Shown: piece by piece, positions 52,001-59,640 of the stretch
Position numbering within the stretch: the first letter of the stretch is position 1
Layout of the letters: each line of letters begins with the position of its first letter
Notes under the pieces: generated by a model
Seen by the model: only the letters and a program-made list of their open reading frames with translations
What the model was told of the DNA's origin: nothing
Databases searched by the model: none
DNA from: Xenophilus aerolatus
GTDB taxonomy: Bacteria; Pseudomonadota; Gammaproteobacteria; Burkholderiales; Burkholderiaceae_C
Direction of reading: 5' to 3'
Assembly: GCA_030418545.1 (NCBI GenBank)
Contig: QAIB01000002.1
Coordinates: 310,001 to 374,000, forward strand
Length of the DNA stretch: 64,000 bases
Program-made: the position numbers and the translations under genes

Positions 52001-52450
52001 CGGCCAGTCCAGGTACATCTGCAGCGCCAGCGCCAGGATGGCCGCCTCCAGCGCGAAGAAGATGAAGGTGAAGCTCGCGTAGATCAGCGAGGTGATGGTC
52101 GAGCCCAGGTAGCCGAAGCCGGCGCCGCGGGTGAGCAGGTCCATGTCCACGCCGTGCCGCGCCGCGTAGTAGGAGATCGGCAGGCCGGTGAGGAAGGTGA
52201 TCAGGCCCACCACCAGGATGGCCCAGACCGCGTTGGAGAAGCCGTACGACAGAGCGATGGCGCCGCCGATCGCCTCCAGCGCCAGGAAGGAGGTGGCACC
52301 GAAGGCGGCATTGGCCACGCGGAACTCCGACCACTTGCGGAAGCTGCGCGGCGTGTAGCGCAGGGCGTAGTCCTCCAGCGTCTCGTTCGCGACCCAGGTG
52401 TTGTAGTCGCGCCGGATGCGGAAGATCTTCTGGCCGGAAAGGGGTTGCAT
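49055..52450 (-). CDS. NCS1-permease / Cys-rich / hybrid histidine kinase fusion
   Basis: A 1131-residue protein. Residues 1-480 are an NCS1 (purine-cytosine permease-type) 12-helix transporter beginning NTWVANETLEDYALRYTP. About 490-540 are a Cys-rich knob (CHVC, FCPAY, CSLCC, CHDRCK) that looks like a metal site. Two more helices follow, then a coiled coil, a HisKA domain (GMTHELRTPLNSILGYSQ), a HATPase, a receiver (LLVVDDQ, ILLDLSMDDMDG) and a helical tail of about 80 residues. The transporter is fused to signal output, as in the symporter-kinase CbrA, but with another carrier family. It is divergent from urtABCDE-fmdA, so the ligand is probably urea, an amide or a related N-compound. Confidence 0.92.
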   Translation of the reverse strand: MQPLSGQKIFRIRRDYNTWVANETLEDYALRYTPRSFRKWSEFRVANAAFGATSFLALEAIGGAIALSYGFSNAVWAILVVGLITFLTGLPISYYAARHGVDMDLLTRGAGFGYLGSTITSLIYASFTFIFFALEAAILALALQMYLDWPLPVLYLASSLVIIPLVMRGITLISGLQLWSQPIWIVLFFLPFLAVLAKNPQLYADFTSLVGRVSGSSGFDPLMFGAGATVAFALVVQIGEQVDYLRFLPEKTAANRGRWWAAVLIAGPGWIVPGMLKMLGGAFLAFLALQHEIPAEHAVEPTRMYLAGFAYVLQDPAMVMAVTTLFVVVSQMKINLTNAYAGSLAWSNFFARLTHSHPGRVVWLVFNVLIAVLLMTLGVFGALEKVLGLYSNIAIAWVGALVADLVINKPLGFSPKVIEFKRAHLYDINPVGLVATLVAAGLAMVAYAGLLGHWAAAFSPFIALATALVVSPLLAWRTRGRYYLARQDLQHWTPGQSVTCHVCDNRFEAEDMAFCPAYSAPICSLCCTLESRCHDRCKTDSRAAEQISGWLQALLPARLSARLNFRVAHYLVVAFSLVALLATIMGIVYAQELIGAGGMPNEALRTPFLKVFALLSLVAAVAAWWVVLGSESRHMAQEESNRHNHLLTVEIEAHQRTDAALQAAKEAAEAANQAKTRYVAGMTHELRTPLNSILGYSQILLKSEPAAATPTSVHGAVQTIHRSGEHMLGLIDGLLDLARIEAGRLQLEPAPLALPAFLDELVRMVRPQAENKGLAFVYTHLGRLPDWVQADAKRLRQILINLLANAVRFTEAGTVTLQVDARREVLRFDVIDTGPGVAPQDRQRIFLPFERGSVGRRAGEPGTGLGLTITGLLTSLMGGELALADSSSQGSTFSVRIYLREVADPGPQAEPQRPISGYFGPRRTLLVVDDQPVQRQMLAGLLMPLGFDVREAASGTECLDSLRDHQPSAILLDLSMDDMDGWDTARHVRAAGFDRVPIIIVSANVFENQADRLREAGCQGFVGKPVIESELIAALERHLGLEWLVHTPAPPVRMDAPPTPGTIALPEEARAELLHLAQIGHVRGLQQALDRIAAERPELAAACTQLRGLVSRFELDQLRKVIADDAVALDL

Positions 52451-52575
52451 CGAAGGGTCTCGCGAAAGCGGGCAGGCGAGCCGTCTTGCAAGAAGCGATC
52501 CGCGGGCGCTGTCTCCAGGGTGCCCGGCACCGCAGCACGCCCGCGCAGTCTGCCGCCGCGGCCGCCGCATGCCGC

Positions 52576-52591
52576 TACGTTGAATGACGTA
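52576..52591. promoter_or_regulatory. Palindrome shared by urt and amiE promoters (urt copy)
   Basis: TACGT-TGAATG-ACGTA lies in the 253-bp divergent gap between the NCS1-kinase and urtA. Reverse-complemented it differs from the amiE copy (63396-63411) at one base in 16. A -10-like TACAGT starts 23 bp on (52615-52620). In the same gap GTAGGGCC-N4-CTACA (52602-52618) matches the cyanate operon region. Confidence 0.72.
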
Positions 52592-52703
52592 TTCGCCGTG
52601 CGTAGGGCCGTTCCTACAGTGGCGGCCATGGTGCTTCGCGGCACCTCCCGCTGCACCCCGATGGTGCGGCGAGGCCCCTTCGCCACTCAACCTGGAGCCT
52701 TCG

Positions 52704-53966
52704 ATGTCCCGACCCCAAGACCCCTCCGACCTCCTCGCGCTGCGCCGCCGCCGGCTGCTGCAGGGCGCGGCGGCCCTGCCCGTGATGGGCCTGGGCGGCC
52801 TGGCCTTCGGCCAGACCCCGCCGACCGCCAAGGTGAACACCACCAAGCTGGCGGTGACCGACACCGAAGTCACCGTGGGGCAGCTGCATTCGTCCTCGGG
52901 CACCATGGCCATCTCGGAAACCGGCTCGATCCAGGCCGAGCAGCTCGCGATCGACCAGATCAACGCCATGGGCGGCATCCTGGGCCGCAAGATCAAGGTC
53001 ATCAAGGAAGACGGCGCTTCCGACTGGCCGACCTTCGCCGAGAAGAGCAAGAAGCTGCTGGTCAACGACAAGGTGGCCTGCGTCTTCGGCTGCTGGACCA
53101 GCGCCTCGCGCAAGGCGGTGCTGCCCGTCTTCGAGAAGGAGAACGGCCTGCTGTACTACCCCACCTTCTACGAAGGCCTGGAGCAGAGCAAGAACGTGAT
53201 CTACACGGGCCAGGAAGCCACGCAGCAGATCATCTACGGCCTGGACTGGGGTGCGAAGGAGAAGAAGGCCAAGACCTTCTTCCTGGTCGGTTCCGACTAC
53301 ATCTGGCCGCGCACCTCGATGAAGATCGCGCGCAAGCACATCGAGACGGTGGGCAAGCTGGGCAGCGTGAAGGGCGAGGAGTACTACCCGCTGGGCCACA
53401 CCAACTTCAACTCGCTCATCAACAAGATCAAGGTGGCCAAGCCCGACTGCATCTTCGCGGCCGTGGTGGGCGGCTCCAACGTGGCCTTCTACAAGCAGCT
53501 CAAGGCCGCGGGCATCACCGGCGACAAGCAGTTCCTGCTGACGCTGTCGGTCACCGAGGACGAGATGACCGGCGTGGGCGGCGAGAACTTCGCCGGCTTC
53601 TACTCGTCGATGAAGTACTTCCAGACGCTGGACAACGCGAACAACAAGAAGTTCGTCGAGGCCTTCAAGGCCAAGTACGGCAAGGACGCGGTGATCGGCG
53701 ACGTCACGCAGGCCGGCTACCTGGGCCCCTGGCTGTGGAAGGCCGCGGTGGAGAAGGCCGGCAGCTTCGACGTCGACAAGGTGGTGGCCGCATCGCCCGG
53801 CATCGAGCTCAAGACCGCGCCCGAGGGCTACGTGAAGCTGGACGCCAACCACCACCTGTGGAGCAAGTCGCGCATCGCGCAGGGCCAGCCCGACGGCACC
53901 TTCAAGGTGGTGGCCGAGTCGCCGGACCTGATCAAGCCGGACCCGTTCCCGAAAGGCTACCAGTAA
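52704..53966 (+). CDS. urtA: Urea/short-chain amide ABC transporter substrate-binding protein
   Basis: A 420-residue receptor of the UrtA/FmdD/AmiC class with a Tat-like leader (RRRRLLQ at residues 14-20, mature from about FGQTPP). Family blocks include VTVGQLHSSSGTMAISETGSIQAEQLAIDQINA, FGCWTSASRKAVLPVFE and LLYYPTFYEGLEQSKNVIYTG. Those residues line the urea/amide pocket in relatives. It is the first gene of the urtABCDE-fmdA-fmdB operon. Two hairpins follow it at once (53981-54018), which may raise receptor mRNA over that of the membrane genes. Confidence 0.93.
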   Translation: MSRPQDPSDLLALRRRRLLQGAAALPVMGLGGLAFGQTPPTAKVNTTKLAVTDTEVTVGQLHSSSGTMAISETGSIQAEQLAIDQINAMGGILGRKIKVIKEDGASDWPTFAEKSKKLLVNDKVACVFGCWTSASRKAVLPVFEKENGLLYYPTFYEGLEQSKNVIYTGQEATQQIIYGLDWGAKEKKAKTFFLVGSDYIWPRTSMKIARKHIETVGKLGSVKGEEYYPLGHTNFNSLINKIKVAKPDCIFAAVVGGSNVAFYKQLKAAGITGDKQFLLTLSVTEDEMTGVGGENFAGFYSSMKYFQTLDNANNKKFVEAFKAKYGKDAVIGDVTQAGYLGPWLWKAAVEKAGSFDVDKVVAASPGIELKTAPEGYVKLDANHHLWSKSRIAQGQPDGTFKVVAESPDLIKPDPFPKGYQ

Positions 53967-53967
53967 G

Positions 53968-54075
53968 CCCACCCCCGTTTGGCTCGCCTCGCGGCGAGCC
54001 GATACCCCCTCAAGGGGGCACACCCTACGGCCCGGCAAAGCCGGTTCCGTGGGTGTCCCCGGGCGGGCCTCGCTG
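53968..54075 (+). repeat. GC-rich hairpin repeat, family B copy 1 (urtA-urtB)
   Basis: It contains the perfect hairpin GGCTCGCC-TCGC-GGCGAGCC (53981-54000), then CCCCCT-CA-AGGGGG and CGGCAAAGCCGGTTCCGTGG. Related DNA lies between urtD and urtE and, in part, between fmdA and fmdB. The place after the receptor gene suggests an mRNA-processing or attenuation role. Confidence 0.65.
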
Positions 54076-54137
54076 CGCTGGCCGCGGTCGAGGCGCTGGC
54101 TCCCGCTCCCACCGGCTCGTGTTCTGAAAGCTGATCC

Positions 54138-55052
54138 ATGACCCTCTCCGACATGCTCAACATCGGCCTCATGCAGGGCTTCGCGGGGCTTTCGCTCTTC
54201 GCGGTGCTGCTGCTCATGGGGCTGGGGCTGGCGATCATCTTCGGCCAGATGGGCGTCATCAACATGGCCCATGGCGAGTTCATGGCCATCGGCGCCTACA
54301 CGGTCTACATGTCGGCCCTGTTCACCGAGCGCATGGCGCCGGGGGCCATGGCGTACTACTTTCCCGTTGCCATCGTGCTGGGCTTCGGCGTGGCCTTCGC
54401 GCTGGGCTGGCTCATGGAATGGGCGCTGATCCGCCACCTCTACAGCCGCCCGCTCGACACGCTGCTGGCCACCTGGGGCGTGAGCCTGGGGCTGCAGCAG
54501 TGCTTTCGTACCTTCATCAACCCGAAGGAGGTGAGCCCGACGCTGCCCGAGTGGCTGATGGGCTCGTGGGCGCCCATGGAAGGCGTCGACATCCCGATCA
54601 ACGGCCTGTTCGTGCTGGCACTCACTGCCGTGGTGACCGTCGGCGTGCTGATCGCCCTGCACAAGAGCCGCTGGGGCCTGCGGGTGCGCGCCACCGTGGC
54701 CAACCGCACCATGGCCAACGCCACCGGCATCGACACCAAGAAGACCGACCGCCTGACCTTCGCCATCGGCTGCGGCATTGCCGGCGTGGCGGGCGCGGCC
54801 TTCACCACCATCGGCTCCACCGGGCCCACCTCGGGGCAGCTGTACATCGTCGACTCCTTCCTGGTCGTGACCTTCGGCGGCGCCGCCAGCCTGCTCGGCA
54901 CCGTGGTCTCGGCCTTCGGCATCGCCCAGACGCAGTCGATCTCGGAGTTCTTCATGACCGGCTCGATGGCCAAGGTGCTGACGCTCTCGCTGATCGTGCT
55001 GATCCTGATGATGCGGCCCCAGGGTCTCTTCGCCTCCAAGGTCCGCCGCTGA
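54138..55052 (+). CDS. urtB: Urea/amide ABC transporter permease UrtB
   Basis: A 304-residue LivH-type inner-membrane permease with about eight helices. Opening segment FAGLSLFAVLLLMGLGLAIIFGQMGVINMAHGEFMAIGAY is the HAAT family signature, and GIDTKKTDRLTFAIGCGIAGVAGA is the cytoplasmic loop that contacts the ATPase. It pairs with UrtC to form the channel. It lacks the long N-terminal extension seen in some cyanobacterial UrtB proteins. It is separated from urtA by 171 bp of hairpin-rich repeat. Confidence 0.93.
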   Translation: MTLSDMLNIGLMQGFAGLSLFAVLLLMGLGLAIIFGQMGVINMAHGEFMAIGAYTVYMSALFTERMAPGAMAYYFPVAIVLGFGVAFALGWLMEWALIRHLYSRPLDTLLATWGVSLGLQQCFRTFINPKEVSPTLPEWLMGSWAPMEGVDIPINGLFVLALTAVVTVGVLIALHKSRWGLRVRATVANRTMANATGIDTKKTDRLTFAIGCGIAGVAGAAFTTIGSTGPTSGQLYIVDSFLVVTFGGAASLLGTVVSAFGIAQTQSISEFFMTGSMAKVLTLSLIVLILMMRPQGLFASKVRR

Positions 55053-55077
55053 TCCCACTTCCTCTCGAAACGACGCC

Positions 55078-56283
55078 ATGGACTCCCTCAAGGCCCTGAT
55101 CAAGCGCTACCAGCTCGGCAGCCTCCTGCTGCTCACCCTGTTACTCGTGGTGGTGCTGCCGCTCACGCTGGACATCTTCCGCCTCAACCTGGTGGGCAAG
55201 TACCTGTGCTACGCCTTCGTCGCCGTCGGGCTGGTGATGGTGTGGGGCTACGGCGGCGTGCTGAGCCTCGGCCAGGGCGTGTTCTTCGGCCTGGGCGGCT
55301 ACGCGATGGCGATGTTCCTCAAGCTCGAGGCCTCGGACCCCGAGAGCACCAAGATCCAGTCGACGCCGGGCATCCCCGACTTCATGGACTGGAACCAGAT
55401 CACCTCGCTGCCCGCCTTCTGGGTGCCCTTCAAGAGCCTGCCGCTGGCACTGCTGGCGGTGGTGCTGGTGCCGATGGCGCTGGCCTGGCTGATCAGCTTC
55501 GCGATGTTCAAGCGGCGCGTCGGCGGGGTGTACTTCGCCATCATCACGCAGGCGGTGGCGCTGATCTGCACCGTGCTCATCATCGGCCAGCAGGGCTACA
55601 CCGGCGGCGTCAACGGCATGACCGACCTGAAAACGCTGCTGGGCTGGGACACGCGCACCGACAGCGCCAAGTACATCCTCTACTTCGTCTGCGTGGCGCT
55701 GCTGATCGGCTCGATCGTGCTGTGCCGCTGGATCCAGACCAGCAAGCTGGGCACGCTGCTGCTGGCCATGCGCGACAAGGAGGACCGGGTGCGCTTCTCG
55801 GGCTACGACGTGTCGAACTTCAAGGTCTTCACCTTCTGCCTGGCGGCCGGCCTGTCGGGCATCGGCGGCGCGATGTTCGCGCTGCAGGTGGGCTTCATGT
55901 CGCCCAGCTTCGTGGGCATCGTGCCCTCGATCGAGATGGTCATCTTCGCGGCCGTGGGCGGGCGCATGAGCCTGGTGGGCGCGGTGTACGGCACGCTGCT
56001 GGTCAACGCCGGCAAGACGCTGTTCTCCGAGAGCTTCCCGGACCTGTGGCTCTTCCTCATGGCGGGCCTGTTCATTGGCGTGACCATGGCATTCCCGATG
56101 GGGCTGGCGGGCCTGTGGGACGAGAAGATCAAGCCGTGGTGGAAGCGCAGCCGCATGGAGCGCAAGGCCGATGCCGCGCGCGTGGCCGCCGCCCACGCCG
56201 CGTACCCCGAGGCGCTGCCGCCGCGCGAGGGCAAGAAGTCCCCATCCGAGCTGCCCGAGGGCATGAGCGGGCAGGGCGCCTGA
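55078..56283 (+). CDS. urtC: Urea/amide ABC transporter permease UrtC
   Basis: A 401-residue LivM-type permease. Motifs VMVWGYGGVLSLGQGVFFGLGGYAMAMF and MRDKEDRVRFSGYDVSNFKVFTFCLAAGLSGIGGAMFALQVG are characteristic. About ten helices, then a charged C-terminal cytoplasmic tail (residues about 355-401) longer than in most LivM proteins. It starts 25 bp after urtB, and urtD follows 14 bp on, so expression is tightly linked. Confidence 0.93.
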   Translation: MDSLKALIKRYQLGSLLLLTLLLVVVLPLTLDIFRLNLVGKYLCYAFVAVGLVMVWGYGGVLSLGQGVFFGLGGYAMAMFLKLEASDPESTKIQSTPGIPDFMDWNQITSLPAFWVPFKSLPLALLAVVLVPMALAWLISFAMFKRRVGGVYFAIITQAVALICTVLIIGQQGYTGGVNGMTDLKTLLGWDTRTDSAKYILYFVCVALLIGSIVLCRWIQTSKLGTLLLAMRDKEDRVRFSGYDVSNFKVFTFCLAAGLSGIGGAMFALQVGFMSPSFVGIVPSIEMVIFAAVGGRMSLVGAVYGTLLVNAGKTLFSESFPDLWLFLMAGLFIGVTMAFPMGLAGLWDEKIKPWWKRSRMERKADAARVAAAHAAYPEALPPREGKKSPSELPEGMSGQGA

Positions 56284-56297
56284 GGAGAACCGACCCC

Positions 56298-57041
<744 letters not shown>

Positions 57042-57044
57042 CGT

Positions 57045-57145
57045 GCCACCCCCCAGTCTCCGCGCTGCGCGCTCCGCCAACCCCCCTCTGCTGCGCGAGG
57101 GGGGCGCACCCAGCGGCCTGGCAAAGCCAGTTCCGCGGGAGCCCT
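57045..57145 (+). repeat. GC-rich hairpin repeat, family B copy 2 (urtD-urtE)
   Basis: AACCCCCCTCTGCTGCGCG-AGGGGGGCGCACC then GGCCTGGCAAAGCCAGTTCCGCGGG aligns with copy 1 (compare CCCGGCAAAGCCGGTTCCGTGGG), with paired base changes that keep the stem. It makes up most of the 185-bp gap between urtD and urtE. Confidence 0.65.
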
Positions 57146-57226
57146 GGCATGGCCTGCTCCGCGGCCTCCCGAATCGTGCCGGCATGGACGCCGCCGGCGA
57201 TGGATGGTGCAAAGGAGAGATGTGAG

Positions 57227-57928
57227 ATGAGCAACGTGATGCTGAAGGTCGAGGACCTGCACGTGGCCTATGGCCAGAGCGAGGCGCTGCACGGCGTGTC
57301 GTTCGAGGGCATGGCCAACGAGACGGTGGCCATCATGGGACGCAACGGCATGGGCAAGACCACGCTGTTCAAGTCGCTGATGGGCGTGCTGCCGGTCAAG
57401 AGCGGCCGCATCGAGGTGGCGGGCCAGGACGTGACGAAGGACGAGAGCTTCCGCCGCGTGGCCAAGGGCATCGCCTACGTGCCGCAGGGCCGCATGATCT
57501 TCCCCACGCTGACGGTGGAGGAGAACATCCAGACCGGCCTGGAGAACAGCAGGACCCGCCGCATCCCGGAGGAGATCTACGCGCTGTTCCCGGTGCTCTT
57601 CGACATGAAGCGGCGCAAGGGCGGCAACCTCTCGGGCGGGCAGCAGCAGCAGCTGGCCATCGCCCGCGCCCTGGTCACCGAGCCCAAGGTGCTGCTGCTG
57701 GACGAGCCGACCGAGGGCATCCAGCCTTCCATCATCAAGGACATCGCGCGCGCGCTCAACGAGATCCGCCGCATGAAGGGGATCACCATCGTCGTGTCGG
57801 AGCAGGTGCTGTCCTTCGCCATGGACGTGGCCGACCGCCTCTTCGTCATCGAGGGCGGCCGGCTGGTGCACGAGACCGCCCGCGACAAGACCGACGAGGC
57901 CCACATCAAGGCCTACCTCTCGGTCTGA
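57227..57928 (+). CDS. urtE: Urea/amide ABC transporter ATPase UrtE
   Basis: A 233-residue LivF-type ATPase with Walker A GRNGMGKTT (38-46), signature LSGGQQQQLAIARAL, Walker B LLLDEPTEGIQ and the UrtE-typical YVPQGRMIFPTLTVEENIQTGL. The H-loop position holds Gln-Val (IVVSEQVLSFA), which is common in UrtE. AAGGAGAG lies upstream of the ATG at 57227. With UrtA-D it completes the importer. Confidence 0.93.
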   Translation: MSNVMLKVEDLHVAYGQSEALHGVSFEGMANETVAIMGRNGMGKTTLFKSLMGVLPVKSGRIEVAGQDVTKDESFRRVAKGIAYVPQGRMIFPTLTVEENIQTGLENSRTRRIPEEIYALFPVLFDMKRRKGGNLSGGQQQQLAIARALVTEPKVLLLDEPTEGIQPSIIKDIARALNEIRRMKGITIVVSEQVLSFAMDVADRLFVIEGGRLVHETARDKTDEAHIKAYLSV

Positions 57929-57976
57929 GGGACCCACGTCATTCCTTCCCGCCATTTCAACCAGGAGCCTTCCCAA

Positions 57977-59206
57977 ATGCCCGACACCCTGATCAAGGTC
58001 GACCTTTCGCAGCCCGCGCCCAGCAACGAGATGGTGCACAACCGCTGGCACCCGGACATCCCGATGGCCTGCTGGGTGAACCCGGGCGACGATTTCGTGC
58101 TGGAGACCTACGACTGGACCGGCGGCTTCATCAAGAACAACGACAGCGCCGACGACGTGCGCGACATCGACCTGACCACGGTGCACTACCTCAGCGGCCC
58201 GGTGGGCGTGAAGGGCGCCGAGCCCGGCGACCTGCTGGTGGTCGACCTGCTGGACATCGGTGCCAAGGACGACAGCCTCTGGGGCTTCAACGGCTTCTTC
58301 AGCAAGAAGAACGGCGGCGGCTTCCTCACGGAGCACTTCCCCCAGGCGCAGAAGTCGATCTGGGACTTCCACGGCATGTTCACCACCTCGCGCCACGTGC
58401 CGGGTGTGAAGTACGCTGGCCTCATCCACCCGGGCCTCATCGGCTGCCTGCCCGACCCCAAGATGCTGGAGCTGTGGAACACGCGCGAGCAGGCGCTGAT
58501 CGATTCCGACCCGGCCACCAGCGGCCTGGCCAACCCGCCCTTCGCCGGCACCGCCCACATGGGCAAGCTCACCGGCGAGGCCAAGGCCAAGGCGGCCGCC
58601 ACCGGCGCGCGCACCGTGCCGCCGCGCGAGCACGGCGGCAACTGCGACATCAAGGACCTGTCGCGCGGCTCGAAGATCTTCTTCCCGGTCTACGTCGAGG
58701 GCGCGGGCTTGTCGGTGGGCGACCTGCACTTCAGCCAGGGCGACGGCGAGATCACCTTCTGCGGCGCCATCGAGATGGCGGGCTGGGTGCACATGAAGGT
58801 GTCGATCATCAAGGGCGGCATGGCCAAGTACGGCATCAAGAACCCGATCTTCAAGCCCAGCCCGATCAAGCCGGTGTACGACGACTACGTGATCTTCGAG
58901 GGCATCAGCGTCGACGAGAGCGGCAAGCAGTACTACCTCGACGTCAACGTGGCCTACCGCCAGGCCTGCCTCAACGCCATCGAGTACCTGAAGAAGTTCG
59001 GCTACTCGGGTGCGCAGGCCTACTCGATCCTGGGCACGGCGCCCGTGCAGGGCCACATCAGCGGCGTGGTCGACGTGCCCAACGCCTGCGCCACGCTGTG
59101 GCTGCCCACGCAGATCTTCGACTTCGACATCAACCCGAGCGCGGCCGGGCCGACGAAGTTCCTCGACGGCAGTATCGACATGCCGCTCTCGCCGGACCTG
59201 CTCTGA
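57977..59206 (+). CDS. fmdA: Formamidase FmdA
   Basis: A 409-residue enzyme of the FmdA/AmdA family, which hydrolyses formamide to formate and ammonia (EC 3.5.1.49) and acts on a few short amides. Recognised by NRWHPDIPMACWVNPGDDFVLETYDWTGG, GALLHPGLIG-like AGLIHPGLIGCLP, REHGGNCDIKDL and VGDLHFSQGDGEITFCGAIEMAG, all at normal positions in a full-length protein. It lies 48 bp after urtE, so uptake and hydrolysis are in one operon, matching the amide-utilisation locus known from Methylophilus. Confidence 0.96.
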   Translation: MPDTLIKVDLSQPAPSNEMVHNRWHPDIPMACWVNPGDDFVLETYDWTGGFIKNNDSADDVRDIDLTTVHYLSGPVGVKGAEPGDLLVVDLLDIGAKDDSLWGFNGFFSKKNGGGFLTEHFPQAQKSIWDFHGMFTTSRHVPGVKYAGLIHPGLIGCLPDPKMLELWNTREQALIDSDPATSGLANPPFAGTAHMGKLTGEAKAKAAATGARTVPPREHGGNCDIKDLSRGSKIFFPVYVEGAGLSVGDLHFSQGDGEITFCGAIEMAGWVHMKVSIIKGGMAKYGIKNPIFKPSPIKPVYDDYVIFEGISVDESGKQYYLDVNVAYRQACLNAIEYLKKFGYSGAQAYSILGTAPVQGHISGVVDVPNACATLWLPTQIFDFDINPSAAGPTKFLDGSIDMPLSPDLL

Positions 59207-59213
59207 GATGAAA

Positions 59214-59296
59214 CAGCCCCCACGCTCCCCCGCTGCGCGAGGTCCGCTGCCCCCCGAGGGGGCGCGTCAGTCGCTTCGGACGGCCGGGCGCCACTG
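59214..59296 (+). repeat. GC-rich hairpin repeat, family B copy 3 (fmdA-fmdB)
   Basis: CCCCCGCTGCGCGAGG and CTGCCCCCCGAGGGGGCGCG, then CTTCGGACGGCCGGGCGCC: shorter and more divergent than the two other copies, but with the same CCCCC-GAGGGGG core. It fills the gap between fmdA and fmdB. Confidence 0.5.
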
Positions 59297-59298
59297 AC

Positions 59299-59640
59299 AT
59301 GCCGGCCTACGAGTACGAATGCGCCGACTGCGGGGGCTTCGATGCCTTCCGCAGCATGGGCCAGCGCAACGAGCCCGCGGCCTGCCCGGTGTGCGCGACG
59401 CCCTCGCCGCGGGTGCTGGCGAGCGCGCCGCGCCTCGCGCTGCTCGACGGCGGCACGCGGCGCGCGATGGACGTCAACGAGCGCGCGCGGCACGAGCCGA
59501 AGAGCTCGCGCGACTACCAGCGGCTGCGCCACCCGGCCGGCTGCGGCTGCTGCAGCCCGGGCCGCAGCAAGGCGACGGTGACCGCGCCCAACGGCGCCAA
59601 GGCCTTCCCGTCGAAGCGGCCCTGGATGATCAGTCACTGA
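59299..59640 (+). CDS. fmdB: FmdB-family zinc-ribbon protein
   Basis: A 113-residue protein. The N-terminal zinc ribbon has the two knuckles Cys8-x2-Cys11 (ECADCGG) and Cys29-x2-Cys32 (CPVCATP). The C-terminus is Arg/Ser-rich with a HPAGCGCCSPGRS stretch that may bind a second metal. In Methylophilus FmdB is reported as a regulator of the amidase genes. It is the last gene of the operon and overlaps the convergent monooxygenase by 11 bp at the 3' ends. Confidence 0.9.
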   Translation: MPAYEYECADCGGFDAFRSMGQRNEPAACPVCATPSPRVLASAPRLALLDGGTRRAMDVNERARHEPKSSRDYQRLRHPAGCGCCSPGRSKATVTAPNGAKAFPSKRPWMISH

